Shown here: positions 9,701 through 24,700 of the stretch, one piece after another
How positions within the stretch are numbered: the first letter of the stretch is position 1
Layout: every line of letters begins with the position of its first letter
Assembly (NCBI GenBank): GCA_014706295.1
Contig: JACSVZ010000002.1
Span: 130,333,431-130,397,430, forward strand
Reading direction: 5' to 3'
DNA from: Lycocorax pyrrhopterus obiensis
Taxonomy: Eukaryota > Chordata > Aves > Passeriformes > Paradisaeidae
Length of the DNA: 64,000 nucleotides
Position numbers and translations under genes: made by a program
The notes under the pieces: model-generated
Database searches by the model: none
Told to the model about the DNA's origin: nothing
What the model saw: the letters and a program-made list of their open reading frames with translations, nothing else

Positions 9701-12700
9701 TGTTTTATATATGGGTTTCAGTCAAACCTTGATGCACTTACGTGGATGTGACTTGCATAGAAAATTTCAAAGTGTTAGTTACCCTCAAGAATTACCCAAC
9801 TTGGTGTAACTTAATGTTAGTGCTTCCTGTATCCTTATATTTCAGCCTTTTTCTTTTCAGAATTTTTTTCTCTTGAGATTTACTTCCATATCCTCTCTTT
9901 TAAAAAACAGGCAGAGAAGGCTGTACATCAGAAAAAAGAGCAGTCAAAGACTAAATGCCGCAAAGCTAGAAGACGCCACATAAATTTGGTAGCAGAGTTT
10001 AATCACAGGCAAAGAAAGAATATTTGGCTGGAAACCCATATTTGGCATGCAAAGAGATTTCATATGGTAAAGAAATGGGGATACTGTTTAGGAAACAGCC
10101 CTACAGAGAAGAGCTACAGGGCTTGTTACCGAGCCATGACAAAGCACTGCCTTCTTCAGGTACCCCGTTTACATGTTTTGTTTGATATTTTGCCAAGGTG
10201 AAGTAATCAGCTGCTTAGTTATAATGAATATCTATGTGTCTTTGAAGTACTGTTGTGTCAGCTTTTAACAAGACTGCTAAGTATGAAATGAATAATTTTA
10301 TAATTGTAATTCAGGGTGGCAAGTTTCAGAGAGAACAAGATGAACCTTTAGAAGAGTCTTATGGTAACTATGACTGAAATACTACATTTTCAGTTTTCTC
10401 GAGAGCTAAGAGATTAAATGAATTCTTATATCATCTACCTGAGCAGGATGCTGTTGAGCAGAGATACTTTGTTCCATGTCCTTTTTGATCTGTTGGTTTG
10501 AGAGGCAGGTTGGCCCTCAAATGAGAAATGCCTCACTGCTCTCCTACAGCTATTAATTTCAAGTTAAAAAGAAACTCATTCCACTTTGGCAAATTTTAGA
10601 GAATGAAAAATTACTACTTAAGTGTAAATTGTGAAGCCCTGTGTGGTCCTTTCTTTCCAGGCTCACTTTAAAGAGTAATTCTCACTTTGCCACTATCATA
10701 TTGTTTCAGGACTTATCATATTATTGTTGTCTGGAGTTGAAGGGTAAAGAGAACGAGCTGCTGAAGCAACTTGCTCGAATATGTAGCATTGACACAGGTA
10801 AAATTTACGTAGTTCAAATAAAGATTCTGAATAGACTAAAGGATTACCCATCCTTTTCCTTTTTTAGTAATGTATCAGTCTCAATAGTAGTAACAGAGTT
10901 GATACTGAGTTGTGATTTTGGGTGAAAAATGTAATTAAAATACGTCATAGTAGGACTAGACATTGTTATTTCAGTTGCTTATTAATAAGGTAATTATGGT
11001 ACTGATACCTTAAGAGGCCTCCTAGAAACAGAGACTAGAAAGGAGTAGGGGAATAAAGGTAGGTATTTATTTGAAGGCCCTTCAAAGGTACACCCTGGGG
11101 AGCCAGAGGCTACTGCCAAGATGGACCCCAAGATGGACGACAGGTCACGGGTTCTTCACACTTTTGTAAGTTTGGTTCATTTGCATATCAGGGTTAATTC
11201 TCCAATTAAAGCTTCAGTTAATGATGTCATTTCCCCAAGCTTGCCCCTCCCTTTAGAGGCTTTTGGTTTATACTCTTTGGACCTAGGACGGTCTGGGTGT
11301 CCTTGGAGAGCAGGCCTGGAGAGGCTTTGTTACGTCTAGCTAGCATGAGAGAGCTGAAGTGAACAGGCTACAAGAAACTTCAGAATTACACACTAGGCAG
11401 TACAGGATTTGAAAAATATGAAAGTTAAAACCTAAGGCATCAGTACAGCATTAGCTGCTCAGCAGCCAGACTGAATTTGAATTCTACTTTGTTTATTAAA
11501 CAACGTATTATTTTGTTCTTCAATAAGTATCTTCTTTTTTAGGACTGACATTTCAAGAGGCTTGTTGTCTGTCTGGAAGATTCGAAGGTTCCCTGTATCT
11601 TTACCGAGCAGATCGCTATCCTGAGGATATGCTTGGTCCTGTTACATTTATTTGGAAACCCAGGGATGGGTCTGAAAACAGGCAGTTGTGGATCTGGGTG
11701 CATCCAGCTCTCAAGCAGGTGCTTTTTCCTATATAGTTGAACTCTTATTTCTTTATGTGTTGTGCATTATTAATGCTGAAGAGGTCGTCTGAAAAGTACC
11801 GAAGAACTGGGTATAATACATGACTTTGGGAATTAAAAGTTGGAAGACTATTTCCACTCTAACAATATTCATGTTCTGCAACTTGTTTTTATAAATCTTG
11901 TACAGAAAGTGCATACTGCTGAGGTGTTCAGCGTTAGAGCTTCTGAAAACTTGTAGTGTCACTTGCTTCAGGATACATGTGCAATATGACGTTGCTTGAT
12001 TCACATCCTTTCCACTGGCACCCCCAACAGGCTAAGTTCGGTATCATCACAGATAGTCATCATCTGATACTTGGCTATCAGCTTTACAAGAACGAAAATG
12101 AAAAAAGTAAAATGTTTGCACAGGCAATTTTTCTTAATTTGAAAGAGAACAAATTCTTAGCAACTTTCAATATTAGTTTCAGATTTTCTTAGCAAGCTCT
12201 TGACTTCAGCAGAATTAAATTTTATTCCTTGAAATCCATATTAGAAAATTAAATAATGGAGTATAATTTTTAAAAGTGTACTTAAGGTTTGCAGTGCACT
12301 GCATATCATCCTAATCCAAACTTCATTTTTCTTAAGGACATACTGAGGGAGTTAAAAGCAATTTTTCAGTGTACAGAGCCTGAAGAAATGTGTATTACTG
12401 AGCCTGTTACAACATCGGTTCAAGAGGAAAAACAAGTGGAAGTTGTTACAAGCCTTGGCAATAAAAGAAAGAAGGAGGATAAAGAAGGAGAAAAAGCTGT
12501 GCCTGTGAAAAAAATAATTGGTGATGGCACTAGAGGTCCATTCCAGTCCTACTCTTGGATCGCACAGACTACTGGCATTGCAATCAGGTTTGTTCACAGC
12601 AGAGTCAGAAACTGTGGCCCATAACCACATAACACAGCTGCATTCTGGCTTAACAGTACTGGGGAAAATAATGTGTGTTGTACAGCTGTACATTCACCTG

Positions 12701-15700
12701 AAACTTTCCTGTTTCAGTGACAGAAGCATGGAGATTCTCAGATACCGGCTGATCGGCCCATTATCACACTCCGTCCTTACAGAGACCCTGAAAGCAGCTT
12801 CTGTCCAAACAGTAAGGAAATTGGCACTTTGGATGTTAGTGTAATTTTGGTAGTGTTCTTAGAATGTGCAAGCTTGTTTTTTGCTAGAAAGACCCATAAA
12901 TTATCTAGCCTTACTTTTCATAAAGACTAACCTATGTATTACTCTGGTGGCTTCTCTATATTGAGCCTCTTGACTAACAGTGATCTCAGGAAGAACTCCC
13001 ACCTGGGTTTTAAGTGGGAGTAGGAAGAAAATAAAAACAGTGGTGCTGTTGAGCAGGCTGTGTAGTTTCTGCTGAGAGATCCAGAATAATTCATATTCTC
13101 TTTGACAAACCATAGATCCTGTTTCTCAAGCAATGAGCTAGAGCACCTAGAATTAGAGGTCAAGACACATAAAGTGCAGAAAACTTATGTGTTTCCGATA
13201 AAATATGCAGTTTATCTGGGATTTAGGTTTTTCGTCCACTTCTTGGCATAGAGCATCACTGTGGTTTTAGTGGGGTTTTTTTTTGTCTCTTGAAGCAAAC
13301 ATGATGAGGCCATGAAATCTCTGGCTTTCTGTAAGAAATAATTAATGGCAAAATTAGGAAGTATTGTGGATTGCTTTATTTATTTTTGGAACACAGGTTA
13401 AATTGAACAGCTTATTAGGGATTATTGTAAAGTATAGGACTACTCTCCATCAGGAAAAAATATTTTGGTTTAAAACTTGAAGAGGAAGAAGGTGGCTATA
13501 GTGGTTAAGGCAAACTGAGAATGAATTCATACCGATAGAAAATAATGAATAACCATTTGAGTTTAACTAGATGCATTGTTTTCCAGGAGATGGCTGATTC
13601 AGAAACAGAACTGAATAACTGGTGGGTAGAAAACTGCAAGGACTCTGAAAAAGTATCTCTTCATCAAAGTCAAAGTGCTATCTTTGAGCTATTGGAAGGT
13701 ATTTGGGCACGTGGGTGGAAGGGGGGGAAACTTAAAATCTAATGGTCAAAACTGGCCTGCTAATAAAGTTGACTTCAGTTTGGACATGCTTATTTTTTGC
13801 GTGGTCGAGAGAGTGATGCCTTTGAGAATATGCTTAGATACTTGCCAGGGCATGGCAAAGAATTGAAAATTGTTACATTGGGGTTTTTAAGGGAATTTAA
13901 ATTCTCTGTGTAATTCAAACTCTTAATAGAGAAACGAATCTTGTTTGTTGTCTTTGTGAACTTAGATTTGAGATTGCTGAAGGGATATACAGTCTGATGT
14001 ATACTCTTATTCTCTCCCACCATACACTTAAAACTCAGACAGTAAGTTGTACAATACCTCCACAGATAAAATGGTAGCCTCCAATCCAAAGTGAAAGTAC
14101 TATACTTTGTTTATATATGTTTGTTTCTAAATTAACAGTTGTGTATTTGGCTGAATTGTAAAGTATCATGAAGTTAACAACATTTTCTAGTTCTGAAACA
14201 GGTAAGGAACTGGCTTTAGTAGATCTCACACTGTACTCAAGCTATCTATCCAACGTGAGGTAGTTAAGCAGAGATGAGGTAAAACTTTTACAAAACATTT
14301 CCAAATTTCCTTTCTCCTGAAGACAAGTGTAAAACAAAAGTGACAGTGACCTCACATCAATGCTAAATGTAAATGTAATTGCAAACCAAGTCTTGCACTG
14401 CTGCTGTTAATTTTTTTGTTATTGGACATTTAGCAAGCATTGGTGAATTTTCAAAACATGTTAAATAGAATATTCTGGATTGCTTCACTGGCTTATAGTG
14501 GTGTCATATCCCTGTAGGCAAAAACGCACAAAATACTAGTGCAGAAAGATCACAGCTTAATTGGTGGTTTCATGGCAATGTTCATCTATGTGTTTTTAAA
14601 GGGATGAGCTCACCATCAGATATGCCACCAGGTACAATACTTGGCCTCACTGTTGGAGATCCTCGAGTCAATTTGCCAAAAAAGAAGACAAAAGCCATGC
14701 CACACTTTGAAAAATACCAAGGTAAAATCCCTTGCCTATATTATGAAGAGATTCAGTTTCTCTCTACACTTCCGTTTTCATTAACTGTCATCTTCTATGG
14801 ATTGTCTCTTGCTGTTTTCCTCTAGGTTTTGGTTCACAGTAGTTCCCATTTCCAGAGCCCCTAGCAGAACAGAAACAGCTTGAAAGTTGCATAGGTTTTA
14901 GAACAGCAGTTGTGAGGGAGGGACATGCACCAAAGCTGGTCTTGTGCTCAGTGGAAGCCTCTGTCTGACCATACAGATGATCCAGGTTCGAATCCTGGCA
15001 AGGCCAACCAGGTGCTAAAAGCTCCACAGTAAGGTTCTGTTTGGTGTTTAGTCTTCCTGATGCTGTTTATCTCTCCAAGAAGATACCTGCTGTTTCTGGT
15101 TTATAGGCCTATGATGTTGGAAGTTGCAATTCCACTGGGAAAAAGTTATTACCTTTGCAGGATTAGTATTTCTGATGGCCAAGATGATACAAAATGAACG
15201 ATACAAGCATAACTTCTGAAATTTTCATTTCGGTGCTGACTTAAACAATGTTTCAGTGCAAAATTCAAATTCAGATGGATGTGAATGTCTTCTAAAAATG
15301 TGCAAGAATATATACAGTATACATTGGGGTTTGTGTACAGTGTAGGCATTCCCAATTAGGTTGACTGCACACAGACTGCCTCACCTAATAGGAGAAATAT
15401 GATAGCTAGCTAGCAAGCAGTAGCAAACAGAGCAAGTTGAAAGTTCCAGAGACTTGAAAACACTGAATTTCCTTGGTGGTCTGTTTGCAAGACACTAGAA
15501 TAACCTAGTCTTACATATCATGTAAATCAGGTTGAACACCTAGTTCAGTTACTATCTTTTAGCTCTTTGCACAATTCTGCTATTTTCATTTTCTTACATC
15601 CTCCTGTTCTACCCTCTGTATCTAGAACAGCCTTTCTGTTAATTAGTTCTGCTCAGCTAACTTTCTCATCATTAGTGTTCCTGTTGGAAATGCTGCAGCA

Positions 15701-18700
15701 TACATGACCTCTACTTTGGTTCCTTCCTGCTGAGGAGTAAGGTGAGCTACGTAGCACTTGTTTACAGATGCTGGTTTGAGCTGGTAGAGGAGTTAGCAAC
15801 TACAGAAAGTAATTTGGTGCCCTTCGTTCTGCTTGTCATGTCTGTGAGGATGTGTTCAAGAAGGCAAGATCAACAGAAGGCATCTAGATATTTTAAATGT
15901 CTCATAATAGTGTCTCTCCCACTACTGGAGCTGGTTGTCCCTCAGGATGGATGGCCATGGTAAAGAGGTAACGGTGTAAGATAAGGAGTCAAGAGCACCC
16001 ATGTGTTTTTTCCTTTGGCTGGGTAGAAATGTCCATCTTCAAGGTCTTTCTGCCTGGGGTTATCCTTCACTTGCAAAGTATCTTCCATACCACAAATACC
16101 CAGAAAAGCTGGTGTTGCTTTTTGATTTCTTTCTGAGTTTTTTTTTTTCATCATGAACTTAAAAATGCTTCTGTCCTCTCTGACTTTTATGTATGAGAAG
16201 GAGGAAGTCCTTGTTCAGCTAGCAAGGAAAGGTAAATGGCATAATACCTTCTAATTTAGGTTCTGCTGAATAAGTCACTGTTACACGCAACTGAAAAAGT
16301 TGAGTAGGCAGAAAGATGAAAGCAGACAGACAATACCACTGTCTTCCATTAGAACTTGCCCAAAAAAAGACTTCTCTAAGATCTGTAATTCCATTTTAGT
16401 ACTATTAATTTCCCCCTCCTGCAAAGGAAAAAAGTTCCTTTTATGAGCCTTAGGATTACGTAAACTTTCTGAGCCTTGATTGTGTTGTAACCTTACTCAG
16501 ATGTAGTAATATTGTGAGCTGACCTCTATTAAAAAATGTTAATAGTAATTTATTTGTCTTAATCACATCTTGTTGATTGAGCAATAAAAGGGAATCACTG
16601 GTGTATTCCACACTTTTTTCCCCTTTTTGGCTTCTTGGACATTCAAATACTATTAGGGTTAATATTAGTAAGATTGAAATGGCACACAGATTCCGTATGT
16701 ATTTTAGCCTCTCTTGCTCTTCAGTATTGTATAAAAGTCAACTGATTTTCTTAGATAAACTTTACTAATTTAAAGATGCATTGTTTGTCAAATGAGTGAC
16801 TAGTTTAGGTAAGTTATGGCCATCCCCTTTGCTTGGGGATTGTCATACATACAGTCTGTGGAATGATACACATCTGTTCATACTGGTTTTTTTCCCAAAA
16901 TGCTGTTCTGAGATATGCCTGTGTAGTTTTTCCCTATGAGTAACACACTAATAAATCAAATGTAATTTCAGTCTTTCCCAGTTACTTTATCTCTTCAATG
17001 CTTATGCATGTGTGCAAGCTGTGTGTTATGAACATGGGCTGATTGGATTTAATCAAATCAACTGTCATTATTTCTTCAGGCTGGAGTCAAGACTCCCAGT
17101 AAGCAGTCAGTTCTCACATGACTGCAAATTAGTACTTCTTTTCTCCAGTTTAAAGTACACTTCTGACATTTTGATATATTGTTACTGTCTTGTATGGGAG
17201 AAAACAAATTCCACTGCCTTAAAAAACTCTCAACATGGAGTATGCTGAAACTTCTACATAATCAGTGAATGAGATGCATAGAAGGAGAATACACCATGAA
17301 AGATATCTGAACTAGAGTTCCTTTTGCAGACACAGAGCCTGGGTCCATGGCTGTAAACATACCTCTTGCAGAGGTTTAGGTATCTGTTCCCAGTTGTCCT
17401 GATACACACCCTCCCTACATACATAGGACTCTCAAACTGCTCCTTGGCAGTGTTTATATTTTTTGCCTTTTTTTTTTTTTTTTTTTTTTTTTTGCAAAAG
17501 GGAGGAAGGAAAATTTTCAAATAGAACTCTTAGGCCTGTCTTCTAAGATAATCAGCTGTGCAAATCAGTCAGTAGCTTGAAATGAAACAAAGCCTTCCTC
17601 TATCTGCCTATGTTGTCTAAGCACCAACCATTGACACCAGCAGAAGCAGATTGTTGATGAGCTTCGTGTACTTAGTTATGCAACTTCCTATTTCCTATAC
17701 TAGCCCTAACATCTTACTTTCACTATTATCAGCAAGTTATTCATCAGTAAGGTTATTTCCCCAGAAATCTTAAAATGTGGACTGAAGAAAACAGGAGAGA
17801 GGTAAGAAGAACTGCTGTGAGGATTTGGGATTATGATTTGAATTATAGTATGCTTAGTAGAAACAAGAAATTCTCCAGGTTCAGGGAGGATCAAAGAGAA
17901 GGAATGTACCAAGTTAGAGAAGAATATTTTAGGCTAATAAGGAGGATATTGGATGGGTGGTGGTGATGAAAAGAAACTGACTTATAAGGTCTTTCTATAG
18001 TGGGGAAACAAATATTCATGCCATTATAGAATATAGGAATTGCGAAGAACTCTGAGAATATGACAATGATAGGCTGCCTGAACTGTGATAATAGAAAGAA
18101 GTGTTAAAAAAAGCAGAGAAAGTTGCAGTGAATAATTTGCAGTTAAAGGAACTAGAACATATTTAAATAATTTAACATAAAGAGATTCTGGTGTTTGCAG
18201 TATTCATGCAGGGGCATGACTCCGCACACAAGATGGAAAAGTGCAAAGCCTTTATTGCACAGGAAAATATTCCTTAAATACCAGCACCCAACAGGATATC
18301 ACATCATATAAACAAAAAAGATGTTCACCTCAGTGTCCCCTAATCACCTGAAATAGTGCACACACATTGCCTATTATGGTAACAGGTAAACAATACCCTA
18401 TAAGGTCACAAACTACAATTATCACATCTCATAGGTCCAACACTGTCCAGAAACCCACAATTCTCTCTCAGCCCATCCCCGGAGACCTGGGTGCACTCCC
18501 AGGGTCACCTCCGGGTCCAGGAAAGAGGCTCTCTCTCCGGCCCTCAGGGCCTATCTCTCTTCCAGCACGTAGTGCACCCCAACAGGTGTTCACAAATGCT
18601 TTCTGTACAGAAGATGGAAAAGGTACTTTCCTTACCTTATGCTTGTAATTATATGCCCTTCCCCCTTGGTTATCTGTAAGAGTCAGGAAGGAATTCCCTA

Positions 18701-21700
18701 CCACCACCAGACACAGTTTTGTTGCTCTTTTTCTCCTTCTTTTGAGGTATTAATACTCGCTTTATCTCCAGACAGAATGTGCTTTGCCTGTAGGAGTGTT
18801 GAGCTCTCTTAGGTTCCTGCTCAGTTTCCTGTTCTTAATTTTTGGTCAGAGAAGGAATTCTGCTTAATTGGCAAGGATTCCCTTTTTAGTTTTATTGTTC
18901 TTAGTTTGAAGGAATGCCACCATAATCTGATCATTTCTTTTGCATTTCTTCTCCTCTCATAAATCTAATTCATTAGCAAGAATGCATGGCAAGTATCAGT
19001 AACATCATCAAACTGTCACAAGTGCTGCCGTAGTTAATATTTCTTGCAAAGGATTTTGCAACTTTTAGTAATGGGTACATCTTAAAGACTGTGGATTTAA
19101 AAGAAATAATTATTGCAGTTATGTTTGGCAGTACCTATTGCTAGGTGCTGTTAGTACCACTGAATAATCTGAATCTTCTGTCTTTGAGTCTTTGTCTACA
19201 TTACCTGGAAAAATTAGCAGAACCTTTTTTGAAAAAACTTAAATAATTTTAAAAAACAAAACAAACCCTGACATGTTATGTTCCTTTAATATGTAAGACC
19301 TTGTGGATGATGAAATGAGAAGCAATCCCTCAAAGTTTTTTATCACAGAACTATTAATAGGTTCGTTGTATTGTTTCTTGATAAGCGTTATTTTACTTAA
19401 AATATGGATCAGCATTCGCTACATACTGTACTGTACATTGAAGGCTGTTAATCCTTTGATCACTAAAGGTAGGTACACATTTTCTTTGCTTTGCTTAGAT
19501 TGTAAAATTGAAGAAGAGATGGGTTATTTAATACTTCAACAATCCATTTTAAAGCTACAAGTGTTTATTTTCAGAAATGTACACAACTGTTGATTTATGC
19601 AGACATAAGCAAGAATAGTCCCTTCCATGAAGCACACAGCCTGAAAAGATCTAGAGCAGGAAACTACTACTAAATAAGTAGTTGCATGCTAGTCATAGCC
19701 ATACAAATATTTCCTGTATGTGCATTTCTTAAAGGTAACCCTTGCTTCTCTTACAAGTTTACTTAGGCAGATTTATTTCAGGCTTTGTAACGTTGCTCTT
19801 TCTGATTTTCATCAAATCTGTTGAGCTTCACACTCTGCCAGAAAGGCCAGATTCCAGAATATTAAAAGTGGTATGTAAAGATCTTATTTACGTCGCCAAT
19901 GGTCATGTCTTTTGTTAATAAGAAATGCTGGTGAGGAAATACCACGTTAGTCTTTCTAACACTAATATTTTATTTCATATTTTGTATTGAGAAAAACATG
20001 TGATAGTAAGATGTTCCAGAAACAGTGTTGCTTGTTAAGCTTTTAATAGTCTTTTCTTGGTTGTCTGCTCATTATACTTATGATACAGAAGTGGCTTTGG
20101 TAATTTGGTACTTAAACCACAAAAATTGTTTGAATTTTGTTTAAAGGTTCTTTTCTTTTGTAGATAATGGTAAAGTTAGGCAGCTGTACCTGAAGGGTGT
20201 ACCTGTAGACTGTGCTCACAGCTTTATCTGGGACCATGACATCTGTAAGAACGTCACTGAAAATAAAATCTCAGAACAGGTAACTAAGTAGGTGGATTGC
20301 CATGAAGGAAATGGCTAATGGTTCATAGAGTCCATAGAAAGAGACTCTTGGAATTTGTATAAATCTAAGATTAATTAATGTCTTCCTTAATGTCATAGTA
20401 TCCAGCTGCTGACTTGCAGTGTTTTTTTGTAGCCTTTGCATAATGTTCTTGCACAGCCATTGACCATGATTCAATTAAAAGAAAGCTTTACTGGATTGTC
20501 TGCAGGACTATGGTTGTAGGTTTATTTAACAGAAGCGTTTTGAATTGGATTTTCATACATCACCTTGACTCGTGCAGCAGAAAAGTGTGACACAGGAAGG
20601 CTCTGGCCTTTGACTGTAGTCAGGGTGATTCTTCTGACAAAAGAACTGTGAAAGTTGGAAGGAAAGAAGTCCTGTGTTTCTGAACTGCAGCACACTATGC
20701 TGTGGGTGTGCTGGGCAATAACTTGTGATTTGTAGAGAACTTCAAATTTGCTGTTGCAGGTTTGAAATCTATCTTGACATTTTCATTGACAATGGAGGGC
20801 AGCCCATAAAGTGCATGGATAAAAGGTGATTTAGTCCCAAGAGCTGATAAACTTTCGGCACCATTGTAATCAGAAAGAGTAAACATTTGTATGGCAGAAA
20901 CATCTTTCTAAATATTCTCTTTCTGAAAATTAATTTTATGCTCTTTCAAACTGTCTGACATAGTGTAAAAAAGCAGAGTATTTAGAAAATATTACACTGG
21001 CACATGACAGTTATCAGCACAATCTTTTTGTGTATGACAGTGTTCTTCATGCTGTCATGAAATTTAATGTTTACCTGATAAAACAGAGGGAGTCTGATGG
21101 TCTATTTTTTTAATAAATGTATTCTTAATGTGGTTCAATGGAATATAACAACTGGTGATTGACAAAACCTCAGTGCCAGCATGCTTTATGTGAAACTGTG
21201 TGATGACCAGATCTTCTTCTCATCTCCTTGGACATAGTTCAGATTTGCTCCATGTACTGACAGACTGAAAGCACCTGTTCAATCTAGTCTTGTGCACAAG
21301 TTGCAAAACTTGTTTTTCCTCCTTCATCTGCGTTGTACCTTGTACCTGCTGTTTATCAAGGACTATGGAAGTAAGGGGAGAAAAAGGGTGCTTAATACTC
21401 TTTTCTAGAATAATTTTTCATGCCTTGATGAAATTCTGTTCAAATATATAGTGTATTACTATATTTTTCCTATCTGTAAACTCACCTTCTCTCTGTATCT
21501 TGGAAGGGTATCTGGAAGAGGGAAGAAGAATGGTTATTAACTTATGGGAAATGTCTCCTCCTTCTCAGGATTTAAACCATATGAGAGCTCAGTTACTGGT
21601 ACCTGGATCACACCTTGATTTGGGTCCTTGTGAATCTAAGATTCCCATACTGTTGGTGCAGCAGCCAGGGAAAATGGCTGGAGAAGACCGACCAGGATGG

Positions 21701-24700
21701 GGGAGTGGCTGGGATATCTATCTCCCAAAGGGCTGGGGCATGGCTTTCTGGATTCCTTTCGTAAGTGACTTTGATGGCAAGTTGCAAGTAAATTTAATAA
21801 TTTATGTAATTTAGTAATCGATTTTAGAGACTGTACTTCACATTGTATAACCAATTCCCAATTACAGGATGAAAATGTCACTTTAAAAAATGGCATATGA
21901 ACTGGTTCATGACAGAAGCTTGGTCTTCAACAACAGCTTTCCATGTCTTCTGTTGGGTACAACTGTGCCCACATGGCAGTCTAAAAGCAGCAAATCAGTG
22001 GGGAGTCAGGAGGGAAAACTGAAGTTTTACCTCTCTGTGTTTCTACAAGCATATGTCTCTAAAGAGAAATCATTTGGTGCCTGCTGCTCATCAATTTCCA
22101 GCTTGGCTGTCTTTGCCTTTGTTACCAAGTTGGTTGCCTCTGATTTGGGAGAGAGCTTGAAACAAAGTTTAAGTTAAGCTTGAATACTCCTTTGGTGCTG
22201 TTTGGAGTATCCTGCTTTGAGTGTTTAGGTGGCAGTTTTAATATCTTTCTGCAGTTAAAGTTATGCTTTTGAATGTGCGGGGGATTTAGTTGCAGTGATG
22301 CCTATTGTATGGTTAAAATACATTGGGCAGTGGCTGTCAAAGTAATACAACATTCCTGGCAACGTACAAGATCAGAACCTGTGAAATCCTCTTCAGTTTT
22401 GTTGATAGTTTTGCAGAATTAAATTTAAAGAGCATGACTAACTTCTTTGTTAAAATTAGCATCTAGAACTGTAGAAACCATGCTTAAGTTTATTTTTTAA
22501 AGCTAAAGTGTTAGACTTCCAGTTTTCTAAGGAAGTACCCTCTGGGCATTAATGTTTTGTTTCAGCTAGGAACCTGGAATCAGTTCAAACATTGTTTTTT
22601 GGGCGTTTGGTTTTTATAACAGATATATCGAGGTGTACGAGTCGGTGGCTTGCAAGAGGCGTTAAAGCATTCTGAATACCAAAGAACACCTCACACTCCA
22701 AATGATTTCCCAGACTGCCAGGCAGGAATGCAGTTTGCCAAAGAACTGGAAACCAGTCTTCTTGAAAAATTCAAACGGTAACATTAACTTAAAAATTGAC
22801 AGCAAGAATGACAAAAATGAATACTGCTTAAAATATTCCATTAATTATCTGTTGTTGTATTCATTGGACTTTATTGAGATCTTTCACTAGTGTTTTAAAT
22901 CTTAATATTATAAAAAAGGAAGGAATCTTAGATATATTTAACTTTGCTAAACAGGGCATGTAAATTAAACCCTTCTATTCCCAGAGACATGCTCAGTTAT
23001 AGAGCTGTTACAAGGCTGCATAGCAATAAAATAAACAAAACTATTTTGAGATTCTTAAGCAGCAAATGGGGGAGGAGGTAAGACAATGCAAAGGAGTGTG
23101 TCAAAGTATGTACCAAGTGTTAAAGAATCAAGTAAATTAAGACGTACATTTTGGTGTCTGATTTTAAATATCAGTATTCTGAAGTTTGCCTTCATTTTTA
23201 CTGCAACAAACAGAGCTCTTAACTATGAGTTTGGAGTAGCTGGAAGTGTCCTATGCACCAACTGGTGTTGGGTCCCCTTCCAGGTAGGAGGGGCAAGTAG
23301 AAGTCCAGAGGAAAAGGTGGTGGTGGTGTCAGTCACAGCAGGTAGATGTTTCCAGCATGGCTGAAAGGATATAGTTGTCAGAAGTACAGCAGCATTTTCT
23401 AGATTGTAATTTTAAAATTCTTGTTCAATGAGATTAGAAAGTTAACTGTGCATTCCCTTCTGTTTTAAAGACTTGATTTTGAACATATTCTTACCTACTT
23501 ACTTGATTTATCATTTAGACGTCCACCTGCAAAAAGGGCTAATTATGTCAAGCTGGGCACTCTGTCTCCTTTCATCTGTCCTTGGGGGCAGCTGACAAAG
23601 AACTGGGAAGGAAGAATGAAAGCTTCAGGAGGATTTTTATGTCCTTCTTCGACACGTCCTGAGTGCTGCACAACTGAAGGGCAGGCCCTTTGTGACCCCA
23701 AAGGAGACGTGGTCCGAGAAGCTTCGCCTGAGACTGGTGAGGTAGAGGAGACCATGGAAATAACAAGTTCTGAAGGTGCCCTAAAGACAGAGGATGGTAC
23801 AAACATCCAAGATTTTGGTGAGAGAGATGAAACTGAGACAAGTGACTTTATTGTTCTCAGGTATGTCAAAATGATACACACATTTTATTTCTTTATTGGT
23901 ATTTATTGAATTGGGGAAAGGAAGAGCTCAGCCATGTTTATTAAGATGAGAGAATTATTTGATCCAAATACAGTGAGATTAAATAGTTTTGTCATGAATC
24001 AGAACCTGCTGTTGAGTGGAAGTCCTTCTGCTTTTCTCCAGCAAATTTGGTGACTACATAAAGAAAACTCCTTAAATTATCTTAAATTTAACACTCTGGA
24101 GTTTACTGTGTTCTTAGAGGTGGCGTGTTCTGTCTGCTTCCAGGTCAGTGGAGCTTTTGGAGGCTCGTATTTGTGACTTTAAGACTGTTGCTGTGAAAAT
24201 CATCTTGCATTCTCTTCTCTAATACATTACCACAGGTGGTTCTTGCACTCCTTAACAAGGTCTAGAAAGTAGAGAATCCCCTGCATTCCAATGCAACGCA
24301 TGAGGGCAGCAACAGTATTGGGAAGTGCCTGAACACAGGTCTTTCATTTTTGTGTGGTTACCAGGGGAAGAAAACATTGAAAGTTCTGGACTGCATTAGT
24401 GTCACTGGAGATTTTAGAGTGTTTGTGGTTTTATCAAGCTTTGACGGTTTTAGCAAGTAATGTCTCCTTCCTTCTGAAGAAGACTCATGAATTCCACTCA
24501 CTGATGTTTTTATGCTAAGAGTGATACAAATACCAGCTTGGAAGGTTACAGAAAGCCCCAGGGCCTTTTTTTTAATTGTGCTCTTGCAAATATGTGGGGT
24601 GCTGGATTTCTGGTGTACTGCTTTTTAATAATTACCTGTGATGTTTATTTTTGAAAAATTTTAATAGGAGTGAGAAACTACTAATGCAGTTATCAGCCTG

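Larger units (their letters stand above)
14722..20163 (+). other. POP1 intron 10 (longest intron, 5.4 kb)
   Basis: Bounded by GTAAAA and a TTTGTAG acceptor. It holds a tRNA-like element (14937-15010), a 26-base T-run (17468-17493) and an LTR candidate (18196-18715). The remaining AT-rich sequence shows no recognisable exon. Confidence 0.85.

Noticed and set aside
14788..15027. 79-codon minus-strand frame with a [13 protein letters not shown] peptide
   Set aside because: The peptide is the antisense reading of the tRNA-like T-arm, a familiar artefact of tRNA sequences, not a protein gene.
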